Shown here piece by piece: positions 42,966 through 52,696 of a DNA stretch of 64,000 nt. The translations under genes were made by a program, and so were the position numbers. The DNA is taken from assembly GCF_041296385.1 (NCBI RefSeq), contig NC_091014.1:46766078-46830077 (forward strand), read 5' to 3'. The notes under the pieces were generated by a model. The model was not told where the DNA came from, ran no database searches, and saw only the letters and a program-made list of their open reading frames with translations. The first letter of the stretch is position 1, and every line of letters begins with the position of its first letter. Origin of the DNA: Aphelocoma coerulescens (taxonomy: Eukaryota > Chordata > Aves > Passeriformes > Corvidae).

Positions 42966-43102
42966 ATGGCGGGCCGGCAGCGGCTGCTGCTGGAGAACGC
43001 CGAGCAGCTGGTGCTGGTGTGCGGCCGGCGGGAGCCGTGCCTGCGGCGGGAAGGCGCTGCCGGCCTGGGCGTGCTGCGGGGCGCCAGCCTGGTGGTGGGG
43101 CT
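42966..43102 (+). CDS. AMDHD1: AMDHD1 exon 1
   Basis: Encodes [19 protein letters not shown] through LVVG and ends in phase 2 at donor CT|GTGAGT. Very GC-rich, inside the CpG island. Confidence 0.92.
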
Positions 43103-46100
43103 GTGAGTGCGGGGCCGGCGGGGCGCGGGGGGAGAGTGGGGAGCTCCGTGCGAGGGTGGAACGCATCCCCCAAGCGCCGTCCAGGGCTCCCGGTAGCATC
43201 CTCAAACTCCACTGGGAGAACAGCCCCAAAGAGGCTGTGGCTTCCCAGGGCACGGGGCGTGATTGAGGTCCAGGCAGTCGATGGCAGTTTGATTTCTGTG
43301 AGGGGAAGAGTGCCCTGCAGATAGATACCTGATGGAGCAATGCTGTATGCTCGCTGATCCACTGCAGGAAAACAATGTTACCTAGCAGGAATTAGAACAG
43401 AAGAGTACCAAGGTGTTGTCCAGAGGGGTCTAAGCAGAGGACAAGCGTTATGGCAAACAGCTTGAAACGCGTGGCATTACCCCAGTGTTTGCTGTGCGTC
43501 TGTAAAACCAGCAAACCACCTCCACATGTGCATCTTCAGTCCTGCTGAAGGTCCTGCCCCTGTTGTCCCAGGAGCCCTGTCGCTGAGCGCTTGACTTTTA
43601 AATAGTCTCGCATGTTCTTTCTTCGTTGTCCGTGGTTTGCAGGGATGGTTGTATCAAGGCTGTGGGCCAGGCAGATGTTATTCGCAATCAGTTTTCGGAA
43701 GCAACGTTTGAAAGGATAATTGACTGCTCTGGGAAGTGTGTGTTACCAGGTAGGTGTATTTTTCATAATGATACAAAGGAAGAGCATTTCCAGCAGGTTG
43801 AGGGAGGTGATCCTGCCCCTCAGCCCTAGTGAGGCTACATTTGGAGTGCTGTGCCCAGTTCTGGGCTCCACAGTACAAGAGAGACATGGAGCTCCTGGAG
43901 TGGCAACAAAGATGATGAGGGGACTGCAACACCTCACTTATGAGGAAGGGCTGAGGGAGCTGGGTCTGTTCAGCCTCAAGGAAAGACGACTGAAAGGGGA
44001 CCTCATCATTGTCTGTAAGTACTGATGGGAGGGTGTCAAGAGGATGGAGCCAGGCTCTTCTCAGTGATGCCAAGCAGGACAAGAGGCAATGGGCAGAAAC
44101 TGATGCACAGAAAGTTGCGCCTGAACATGAGGAAGAACTTTTTTACTGTGGAGGTGACTGAACACTGGAACAGGCTGCCCAGAGAGGTGGTGGAGTTTCC
44201 CTCACTGGAGATATTCAAGGATTCTTTTGGGATTCTTGGTGGAGCTCTGTCTCCTCCTGTTTTGTCTTTAGATTTGTTCCTCTGTCGTAGATCACAACAG
44301 GGATGTAGCTGGCTCCACAGAGTGACTCTTTAGATTCACTGCTCTTTTCTGTTCTCTCTCAACCTATCAGCCATTCAGCCACAGAGCTCAGTCTGTCCAT
44401 CCTGGCCACAGATGTTTGGAGACAAAAGAGATTTTAAGTCACATACTCTGCAACTTTGCCTGATAAAAAAAACCCCAAAGCTGGGCAAGTCTATTGCATG
44501 CTAAACTATCCAAATGGTGTTAGCACATGAGCTGTCAGACCTCTGTTTCTCTTACAGTGCCCTTGCCATTCAGCAGTGTCAAAGTGTAGAAAGGTTCACA
44601 CTGTTGTAAGAGTTGTTTGATGAAGTCTAGTGTGCTAAGCCCAGCCTAAGCAGTTTGCCTTTTTTTAAAGAGTACAGGCTTAAAGTCTAATGAACTCTTT
44701 CACAGTTTATTATTTGTCCTTTCTTCCACAGTTTGAAAACATTATCAAAATAACATGAAAAACTCAGCAACTGAGGCATTTACCTGGATAAATGCATAAG
44801 GTGTCAGACCTAAAAAAAATTGCAATAAAATAGCCTCTGAAGAAAATCCTAGATATTTGGCTGGTTGGATTTTTATTTTTTTCTAAGCAACAGAGACTTT
44901 TTAGGGGAACTTCTGCTGTCTATTTAATTTGCTTGCATGTTCATAATCTTTTCTCTTACACAGTGAAGTAACCCAAGTGTACATTTACTTTGTTTTCTTT
45001 AGGCCTGGTAGATGCACATACACATCCAGTGTGGGCTGGTGACAGGGTTCACGAGTTTGCAATGAAGGTAACAGCATAAAATTGCACAGATGGATTTTTC
45101 TTCCTCCTCTTTTTTTTTTTTTTTTAATGTATAACGATTTCTGCTTCCTAGTGACTCTCATCTTTCTTTTATAGAAAAATATATAATTTCTGTTAGAAAA
45201 TCTGCTTGAGGGAGGAGGGATGATTTTTGAATACTGGTAGGCTGAGAGGGGAGTGTACCTGCATCCTTTGCAGCCAGCCTTGATATATTTTTACATTAAT
45301 TGAAGCAATATAGGAGTGCTGCCTTCTATCACCATCTAAATATTGATTTTTTTTCTCCCTTATTCTTTTCCACATAAATGAATTTTTAGCTAGAGATTGG
45401 TTTTCCCCTTGGGCTCGGGGGAAAGCAAGTCTTCAGAGTAATTCTCTTTGTGCCACTTCTTACATCATTTCTTCACTTAAGTGGAGGGGAGAGAGAAGAA
45501 AAGGGGGAGGAAGAACTAATGTGGTTTTTTTTTTCTCTTCTCCTTGTCTCTCTCACTGCAAAGAGACCTCAAGGCACTTTCCAGTATCTCTTGGATGGAA
45601 AATGCATGGTTCATAGCTAATTATATGGGGGGGTGTTGTTTGTTTTCTTTTCTTTAACCTAAGCTGGCAGGTGCATCCTATATGGAGATCCACCAGGCTG
45701 GGGGAGGGATACATTTTACTGTGGAGCACACTCGGAAGGCCACGGAGGACGAGCTGTTCACCACTTTCCAGCAGCGCCTCGAGCGCATGCTCAGAGCAGG
45801 ATCCACGCTGGTGGAGTGCAAGAGTGGATATGGCTTGAACTTGGAAACGGAGCTCAAAATGCTCAGGGTGATTGAACGTGCTAAGAAATCCATGGATATT
45901 GGCATTTCCTCAACGTACTGCGGAGCTCACGCTGTGCCCAAGTAACAGGACTTGACTTGTCTTTCTCTTGTTAAGTACTGCTGCTTGGCATTGAAAATTG
46001 GCTGCTGTTTTCAGGAAGGTTTCTTCTACCTCACTCCTAAAATACAACCTACTTGAGAAAAAACAGCCAGTATTTATAGGAGGCTCTCCTAAATTTTAAT

Positions 46101-49100
46101 TTGAAGGAAGGCAGGGGAACGTTATTTAATGACTCCTAAATGCCAGCACAGGCTTAGTGCAGAACCCCTGCCTCCAGCCAATGCTCACACTGAACATAGC
46201 ACAAATTAGAAGGTTTCCTGTACAGAAGTTCTTCTGCTTGCATTTGCTGCTATCCTTCAAGCTTAGTCTCTGCCATGAGATTTTATTTTGGCCAGCAAAC
46301 AACAAAAAATACCTTATTTAATCCTTATATACCTCCATAAACAAAGTTTAATTATGCTTCCATTCAGTGAAGACTTGCATATATCTTATAGCTGTGAGAT
46401 GAGTAGAAGATTAAACTGTGTTTAATCCCAATTATTCTGATGGCTCAATTAGAGGTATCATAAAAGTCCTTTCTCACTTTTGATTTTTATTTTGCTATGA
46501 TGAAAATAACATCTTCATGCTACCAGATTTCAGTGTATGAAGGAATTAACAAGGAGTTTTAGCTAGATATTTTGACATACTAAGTGGTAGGCTGCTGCAA
46601 GACAAGGCATGTGAGATAGAGGCAGGCTTATTATGTGGCAATATTCAAGAGATGTTCATTAAAAGAAAAAAAAAGCATACTCCAAAAAAACCCCAACCTC
46701 TCTTGAAAAATTCAAGAAAACATGACCCAGAAAATATTTTTTGCAATCTAATTCTTGTGTATTTGGAGCAGGATGGTAAATTATCTTTTGTCAATTTAAC
46801 TATGGAAAATGAATCCTGTATCATCTTCAGCAACTGGAAGATGGTTAAGAATAAAGTAACTAAAATCAGCTGAAAGCACCAACTACTTCTTTCAAGAAGT
46901 TCTACTAAAATTTAGAGGACTTATGGTAAAATAAAATTGACCTTTCACCCCAAATGATACATATATTTCTTAGTCCTTCCTTTTTCCCTCCCCTAAAAAG
47001 CTTTGGCAGGATCTCAATCAAAATCCTGATTAATAGTCTTTCCCACCAAAATGGTTTGAGCATTTCTATAAACCAATTAAATAAATTCCAGTGTTTTTAC
47101 AAACATATCAACTCTTGTGTTAGAAAGACAGATGTACCTTCTCATTCTCTGCACACTTCTGTCCCCTCTGAAGCACATCAAGCATAATAAAATGTAGTAG
47201 TAGTAAGGATATTGTATTTTAAGTAAGGAGAAAAGGTAATTGGGCATTTGAGGAAATTTCCTGAAGGAAATACTGAGTTATCTGTGTTTCCCAGTTTGTG
47301 ACTTTTTAAATCCTCTCTTCTCTTTTCAGTCAAATGTTTGTGTCTAGCATATTTTGCTTGAATTTTATGCTACCCCTCCAACTTAGACTCTGGCTTGGGT
47401 TTTCATTTTGACCAGGAGGAAATCTGCAGTTCTTCCTTGGTCCCTCCAGTCATCATTTTGCATCCAACGCATGATTTGGGGAATGTCTGATTTTTAAAAA
47501 TTATTATTTTTTTTAATTGGCAAGTGTTTATTGGGCCCTTTTAAACTTTAGCAGGAAATTTTCAAAGTGGTTTCCTGAGCAGAAATCTTCTGCATTAAAA
47601 CAACAGCAGTTTTGTTTTGCATTTTGGGGCACTATATCCATCAAAAAGTGAAACTAATACTTAGTGTTTCCCTCTGGTTTGTCTTGGCTCTGACCCTAAT
47701 TCTTTCAGCCCAAATTCCTCCAAAGGCTGCTGAGTAGAAAGAGAAAAGGGATAAGCCTTGGCATGGTCAGAGGCTGAGCAACCCCAATGACTGTTTCAGT
47801 GAGAAGTGAGTGGAAGAAGGGCTCTGCTTTCTAACCTTGTTTATAAATTCAGGCAGAGTTTGGCTTCTTTACTTTATTGCCATTGCACGACTCCCAGCTC
47901 AGCCATGTGCAGCACTCCATAACACCGGTGTCTGCAGGCCTTACGGTGCCTGAAACGAGCACTGGGGTTCTCAGACATTTGGCTGCTGCACATCCCTTGT
48001 CTTCAGATATTAAAATTCAAGAATGCTAAATCAACTGCATGTTTTGGGACTTTTTGCTCTTTCCAAGGTGTTTAGTGATCTCTCCTGGGTTATCTTTATG
48101 TAATAGAGGATTCATAAATGATTCTGACTTTGGCAAACCAAACCTTGGGAAGTCCCTTTGATTAGAAACAGTTATCTGTCCCTCACTCTTCATGATGTAA
48201 AAGGAGGAGAGGTAAATTAAAAATAATGACTTATGCTGCATATCCCCTTTGAGTTTTGATACTTGCAAAAAAATTTTGCATTAATACAATTTAACATATT
48301 TAAATATTCATTTACATATTTTAAATAGTTGTATTTTAGAATACAGTATAAGGAGGTCAGAATATATGAATAGGAAAGCAGAAGAATTTGTTTTAAAGTA
48401 TCCCATATCTTTGTTAGCATCCAACATGCCAACCTTATTAAAAATATTAAGTAATACAATCTAATATTCTTTGAATGGAAAGTAACTCATGTTGGAGGGC
48501 ACATGAATTACAATCGGGCTTAATTTTTTAAGAAGTTTATTTGAGGAATTCATATTTACATCATTTCCTAAGTAATCTAGTAATTGCATGTATGGCTTCA
48601 ATGTGTGCCAGGCTTGAAGGATGTTACTCATATGGCTCTGTAACATTGTCTTTTCATTAGAGGGAAAACTGCTACTGAAGCCACAGATGACATTATCAAT
48701 AACCACCTTCCTAAACTGAAAGAACTCAAACTAAGTGGTGAAATACATGTTAACAATATAGATGTGTTCTGTGAGAAAGGAGTCTTTGATCTGGAGTCTA
48801 CAAGGAGAATACTTCAAGCTGGAAAAGATATAGGGTTACAGATTAACTTCCATGGTGATGAACTCCATCCGATGAAATCTGCTGAGGTACGTCTTTCTTA
48901 ACATTCATTTTTGCTCCGGTGAGAGCCCAATCTGTGAAAGAATTGCAGTTTTCAAAACTGAGGTTGTTTTTTCTAAGACTTTATGAAACAGACCATTCAT
49001 AGGCATCGTTTCTATCAGAAGATAGGAAGAGCAGTCCATGTGCAGCTTTGGAGTTAAGGACATGAGAGAAAGCCTTGACCTCTGGGACTAACGTGCACTG

Positions 49101-51971
49101 GCTAAACAAACATTGACTTTGCTTATCTTCCACATGGGATACAGACTGGGAATGTGGATATCCATGAACCCAAGAAAGACAAAAACATGGTTTCTATGCA
49201 ACTTGAAAAATATTTTGTTCGTTAAATGTGCTGTTAGAAGCAACAAGTCAAATTGCAGTGAGCACACTCAGCAGTCTCATTACTCAGATATCAGTATATC
49301 TGAGCACACTCAGAGGGGTGGTTTAGTCAAGGCTAGGTTCCCAAATGTCTTGATAAAGGAAGTCACTTTGAGACCATGTTTCACCATCATTTAAACACTG
49401 CTTCCTCCTTGTGGGGTCTTCCCATGGTTATTCTCTGCTGTATTTAAAAAAAAATGCCACCAAACCAAAAACTTGGATGATTATAAAAACCTCTTTGGCT
49501 TCCCTATTGAAGGCATCATTCAGTTTTGTGAACTATTTTCTGATGGATCCTTTATGAACAGGAGTTGGTAATGTTTTCATCCATGGCTCTCACACAGTTT
49601 GTGTGTTTGGCTGTTAAAAACACCACTGAAGGTGTGCTTCTGCTCCGTGGGTGGATAAAGTGATCAACTTTTCCTGCAGTAAATTAACAAATATTTTTCT
49701 CTGTATTCTGATTGTTCTTCCAAGCATTCTTTTCTATTTCTCTTCTGGTAAATTTTGCATTAATAGTGAATTGTCTCCTCCAGTTATTTGGAAACAACTT
49801 TTTTTTTACTGAATTAATTGAGAATAGTGAGTAATTGCTTGAAAATTTACTTAGCTTGGAGCTGAACTAGGAGCCCGGGCCATCAGCCATCTGGAAGAAG
49901 TTAGTGATGAAGGTATCGTGGCGATGGCAAGAGCTAAGTGTGCTGCTGTCCTTTTACCAACAACAGCCTACATGCTAAGGTAAGGCCACTAGATTGAAGG
50001 GGAAACTTTTGTAACTGCAGGTCCATGTGTGTGGTTTTAGGGTCTTTTGATGTAAAAACAAGCATCTGTCTATGCTTTAAGGATCAGTCGGAGTCAGTGG
50101 AGACAATCACAAGTACAGAGAAACTGAATGAGCCTCCTTGTGTCTTATTTCTGCTGGAAATCCACAAAAAATCTGTGAGATTATTGAAAAGTCACGCAGT
50201 AGATTTAGAATGGCTTTAGAGCAGCTATGGCTAAAACTTCCTAGAGAGTGTATTTCCTAGTGCCCACCCTGCAAACACCTACACAGATTAATCCAGGGGC
50301 TGAACAATTTTGAAATGGCTATTCCAGATATTGAAATTATTGAAAACATCTTTTGCATTATAATTGCTAAGTGAAAATATCTCTAATGTATGCAGATTAA
50401 ACGCACAGTCTCAATAATTGGGAAGCGACTGTTGCATTGCATGTGCCACTGCTCATATTTGGGAGCCTATCTTTGAAGCTGTAAGAACTAGAAAATCAGG
50501 TTTTTAGTGAAATGAAGATTTTCATCTTGTAAATTCTGAAGTGTCTGAGGACTGGATAAACACCAGAATTTCAGTGGCCTGCAGCCTGACGGTTGATACT
50601 GGCTGCTGCCACATGCTGTCACTGCAAAAGTTGTGGTGCACACTCCCCATTTATGTTGTCCATAGGGTGATAGGTAGGGATGCAAGAGGAGAATTTGGGC
50701 TTTCATCTCCAAAAGGATCAGTGTAACTGAATGCATGAATGTAGCCAAACTGAGAGATGACTTTTGCCCTTGTAAATCATTGTATGATAACTAAGCAAAT
50801 AGTACTGATAAGTTTCTTTTTCCCTCTAGACTGAAGCAACCTCAAGCAAGAAAAATGTTGGAAGAAGGTGTTATAGTTGCTCTTGGCAGTGACTTTAATC
50901 CTAATGCATACTGTTTTTCAATGGTAAGATAATCCTAATACTGAAACCACAGAATTATGAAATTTCTTACTAGTACAACTTGTGTGTAGGTCTTGCACAC
51001 TTAAAACTGGTTTCATATGCACAAGGAGAGCTGTATGCCCCACACAGACATCTGCCTGTGCTTGTTTGTGTGTACTGGGAGTTTTCGCCAGAAATTCTTG
51101 AAACCAGAATGGGTCCCATCCTTCATGTGCACTGAGAGGCCTATTCAAAATGCTCTCAAAGCTACTGATTTTAGAATTCTTGCTTTGGAGTTGACAAGAT
51201 TTATGTTGTGCAGAAGAACTCCTTCTGTTGTGCAAGGAAGAAGGAGAGTGCTTAGGGATTTGAAGCATAAACAGCTTTGTGTTCCTGGTCACTCCCATTG
51301 TCCCCTTCCTTGCCTACAGCCTATGGTGATGCATCTGGCTTGTGTAAACATGAAGATGTCAATGAATGAAGCACTGGCAGCCGCCACCATTAATGCAGCT
51401 TATGCTCTGGGCAAATCAGACACCCATGGCTCCTTGGAAGTCGGCAAGCAGGGGGATCTTCTTATCATAAATTCATCAAGGTTTGTTCTTCCATTGGCAT
51501 TTGCAATGTGCTTTAACAGTAGTTGTCCTCACTGAGTAAAGGGACACTGGTAGCATTTCAGACCCTCTTTCATTTTCCTTAATTACTCCAGCAGGAAATA
51601 AAGCCTAAGACTTTTGGGGCTGTTATTACAAGTAATCCATGCCTAATTACAAATTATCTAAAGAGAATATGTGTTTATTTTGTGGAAGAAATTCTCTACT
51701 GATAGACTCACTGTATTCATGCAGCAAGAGACAACATGTAGACATGGAATAGTGTTTTCCCATTTCCAGGCAAATCTTATAAAATTGCCAGGTATGCTGG
51801 GCATGTGACCTGTTCTTATGCAAGTTTATGTATTCTTAAACATCTTGTGTTTTTAGGTGGGAGCACTTGATTTACCAGTTTGGTGGACATGAAACATTGA
51901 TCAACTACGTTATAATTAAAGGAAAAGTCGTCTATGAAAATGAGAGGTGTGAGACAATGAGCAGTTACTGA
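42966..51971 (+). CDS. AMDHD1: imidazolonepropionase (amidohydrolase domain containing 1), complete, 9 exons
   Basis: Hydrolyses 4-imidazolone-5-propionate to N-formimino-L-glutamate, step 3 of histidine degradation, in the cytosol mainly of liver. Exons: 42966-43102, 43643-43749, 45003-45067, 45664-45941, 48661-48886, 49855-49979, 50830-50923, 51320-51480, 51857-51971. All introns are GT-AG and all phases match, giving 1308 nt and 435 residues, close to the human protein. By homology with bacterial HutI (B. subtilis His80, His82, His249, Asp324 as metal ligands; Glu252 and His272 catalytic) the matching residues are His87 and His89 ([10 protein letters not shown]), His260 (NFHGDELHP), Asp334 (GSDFNP), Glu263 and His283. 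The spacing between them is preserved exactly. The start has strong context (GCGGCCATGG) inside a CpG island. The tail, ending [10 protein letters not shown], runs a few residues past what I recall of the human C-terminus. Downstream it converges on HAL, which catalyses step 1 of the same pathway. Confidence 0.97.
43643..43749 (+). CDS. AMDHD1: AMDHD1 exon 2
   Basis: Encodes [20 protein letters not shown] through DCSGKCVLP. Acceptor TTTGCAG, donor CCAG|GTAGGT, 107 nt. Confidence 0.95.
43790..44232 (+). mobile_element. CR1 LINE fragment in AMDHD1 intron 2
   Basis: About 440 bp of CR1 3' region in sense orientation. It has the typical string TGGAGTGCTGTGCCCAGTTC, then TGGGCTCC, GAGGAAGGGCTGAGGGAGCT, GTTCAGCCT, ACAAGAGGCAATGGGCA and GAACACTGGAACAGGCTGCC. 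It starts about 40 bp after the exon 2 donor and stops before the terminal 8-mer repeats. Any reading frames in it are decayed. Confidence 0.9.
45003..45067 (+). CDS. AMDHD1: AMDHD1 exon 3 (HxH metal site)
   Basis: Encodes [20 protein letters not shown] plus MK. The His-x-His pair (residues 87 and 89) that binds the catalytic metal is here. Acceptor CTTTAG, donor AAG|GTAACA. Confidence 0.96.
45110..45125 (+). repeat. poly-T tract in AMDHD1 intron 3
   Basis: Sixteen T in a row, 42 bp after the exon 3 donor. Ordinary homopolymer. Confidence 0.8.
45664..45941 (+). CDS. AMDHD1: AMDHD1 exon 4
   Basis: Encodes [20 protein letters not shown] through [16 protein letters not shown] to [10 protein letters not shown]. 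These are the most conserved segments of the family. Acceptor ACCTAAG, donor CCCAA|GTAACA, 278 nt. Confidence 0.97.
48661..48886 (+). CDS. AMDHD1: AMDHD1 exon 5 (FHGDE site)
   Basis: Encodes [19 protein letters not shown] through [14 protein letters not shown] to [17 protein letters not shown]. Contains metal ligand His260 and catalytic Glu263. Acceptor CATTAG, donor GAG|GTACGT, 226 nt. Confidence 0.97.
49855..49979 (+). CDS. AMDHD1: AMDHD1 exon 6
   Basis: Encodes [20 protein letters not shown] to LLPTTAYML. His283 corresponds to the catalytic His272 of bacterial HutI. Acceptor CTTAG, donor AAG|GTAAGG. Confidence 0.97.
50830..50923 (+). CDS. AMDHD1: AMDHD1 exon 7 (GSDFNP metal site)
   Basis: Encodes [20 protein letters not shown] followed by [11 protein letters not shown]. 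Metal ligand Asp334 is here. Acceptor CCTCTAG, donor ATG|GTAAGA. Confidence 0.97.
51320..51480 (+). CDS. AMDHD1: AMDHD1 exon 8
   Basis: Encodes [20 protein letters not shown] to [17 protein letters not shown]. Acceptor CCTACAG, donor AAG|GTTTGT, 161 nt. Confidence 0.97.
51857..51971 (+). CDS. AMDHD1: AMDHD1 exon 9 (terminal)
   Basis: Encodes [20 protein letters not shown] to the end at [11 protein letters not shown], with stop TGA at 51969-51971. Acceptor TTTTTAG, 115 nt. Confidence 0.95.
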
Positions 51972-52092
51972 GAGAAGGCAGTAATTTAGTAAACTACTAA
52001 AATCAAATTAGTATGGAGTATTTCAAAGCAACAGACAAATCAGATTTGTATTTACCAGTAAATTGTTTGCCTGCTCACCTTACTCTTATTCA

Positions 52093-52098
52093 AATAAA
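52093..52098 (+). terminator. AMDHD1: AMDHD1 polyadenylation signal AATAAA
   Basis: Canonical AATAAA 122 bp after the stop codon. The solo LTR begins only 45 bp further right, so any downstream GU-rich element may overlap the retroviral insertion. Confidence 0.75.
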
Positions 52099-52142
52099 CC
52101 TTACGAAGCATTACCCATTTGGTGCATCTCCATGTCCATAGT

Positions 52143-52691
52143 TGTCCTGGGTTGAGGTGTATTCTATTACCATCCTCATGAGCTGTTGAAATCAGGTGGG
52201 GCAGTGTCTCCTTGCCTCCTCCCCCCAGACTATCTTTCTGTTAATGGCCCATCATTGTCCTGCTGCATGACTCAGAGATAACTCCTTCTGGACTATCTTC
52301 TGTTAACGAGCCCAATCAACACCTGGCCTCATGACTCATTACCCCATTGTGAGATGCTCCACCCAGAGGGAGGAACCAAGCATCCCATCATGGATATAAC
52401 TGGGACTCTGAGCATCAAAGGGACTCCACTGGATTTCCAGAGGACAGGAGCTACACAGCCACCGCTGGATTTTCTGAGGAAGAGCAGACCCCTTCTACTA
52501 CAGGATCACCACTTCAGAGGATTGCAGCCACCATTCTACCAGACTGCTACCACTACCCTGCCTAATAGGGACTCAGGTTGTATCTTGACTCTGTCAGTGT
52601 TTTCTTTTACTTTCTTTTCCTTTTCTTTAATTTCCATTAAATTGTTATTCTGACTTGGTGCCTCTCACTGGTTTGTTTTCAAACTAGTACA
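52143..52691 (+). mobile_element. Solo LTR of an avian endogenous retrovirus (probably ERVL-type)
   Basis: A 549-bp element that begins TGTCCTGGG and ends AGTACA (TG...CA ends). It is flanked by a perfect 5-bp direct repeat ATAGT (52138-52142 and 52692-52696), the expected target-site duplication. Inside are a TATA-like GATATAA (52393-52399), an ATTAAA polyadenylation signal (52636-52641) preceded by a pyrimidine-rich stretch, and a U3 direct repeat with two AP-1 sites. No gag, pol or env sequence is present, so this is a solo LTR left by recombination between two LTRs. The 5-bp duplication suits class III (ERVL-like) elements, though some class I elements also give 5 bp. The matching duplication copies suggest a fairly young insertion. 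An open frame inside it (52354-52653) is not supported as a gene. Confidence 0.88.
52228..52340 (+). repeat. Imperfect ~63-bp direct repeat in LTR U3 with paired AP-1 sites
   Basis: Two copies begin GACTATC at 52228 and 52291, both followed by a TTCTGTTAA-type block and GCCCA, and both contain ATGACTCA (TGACTCA at 52268-52274 and 52332-52338). The layout is that of a retroviral enhancer duplication. Function is inferred. Confidence 0.7.
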
Positions 52692-52696
52692 ATAGT

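Larger units (their letters stand above)
42740..43110 (+). promoter_or_regulatory. AMDHD1: CpG island over AMDHD1 first exon
   Basis: GC- and CpG-dense block that begins about 220 bp before the ATG and covers exon 1. No TATA box is seen. In mammals the matching island lies between the heads of AMDHD1 and CCDC38; here no partner gene was found on the minus strand. Confidence 0.7.

Noticed and set aside
42701..43362. ORFs of 183-207 codons around AMDHD1 exon 1 on both strands
   Set aside because: Shadow frames of the CpG island. The AMDHD1 frame explains the conserved coding signal.
43626..43829. ORF reading through AMDHD1 exon 2 into the intron
   Set aside because: The true exon ends at 43749 with a good donor. 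The extension is intron and CR1.
46652..46873. Lys-rich 73-codon ORF in AMDHD1 intron 4
   Set aside because: AT-rich intronic sequence; AMDHD1 splices across it in frame without it.
49248..49312. Repeated GAGCACACTCAG and a small CAGATATC/GATATCTG-like inverted repeat in AMDHD1 intron 5
   Set aside because: Short imperfect repeats with no element boundaries. Not enough to call a mobile element.
51017..51535. 172-codon ORF covering AMDHD1 exon 8
   Set aside because: Only 51320-51480 is exon. The rest is flanking intron read in the same frame.
52354..52653. 99-codon ORF between AMDHD1 and HAL
   Set aside because: It lies wholly inside the solo LTR, spanning the TATA region to the poly(A) signal. 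It is not a gene.
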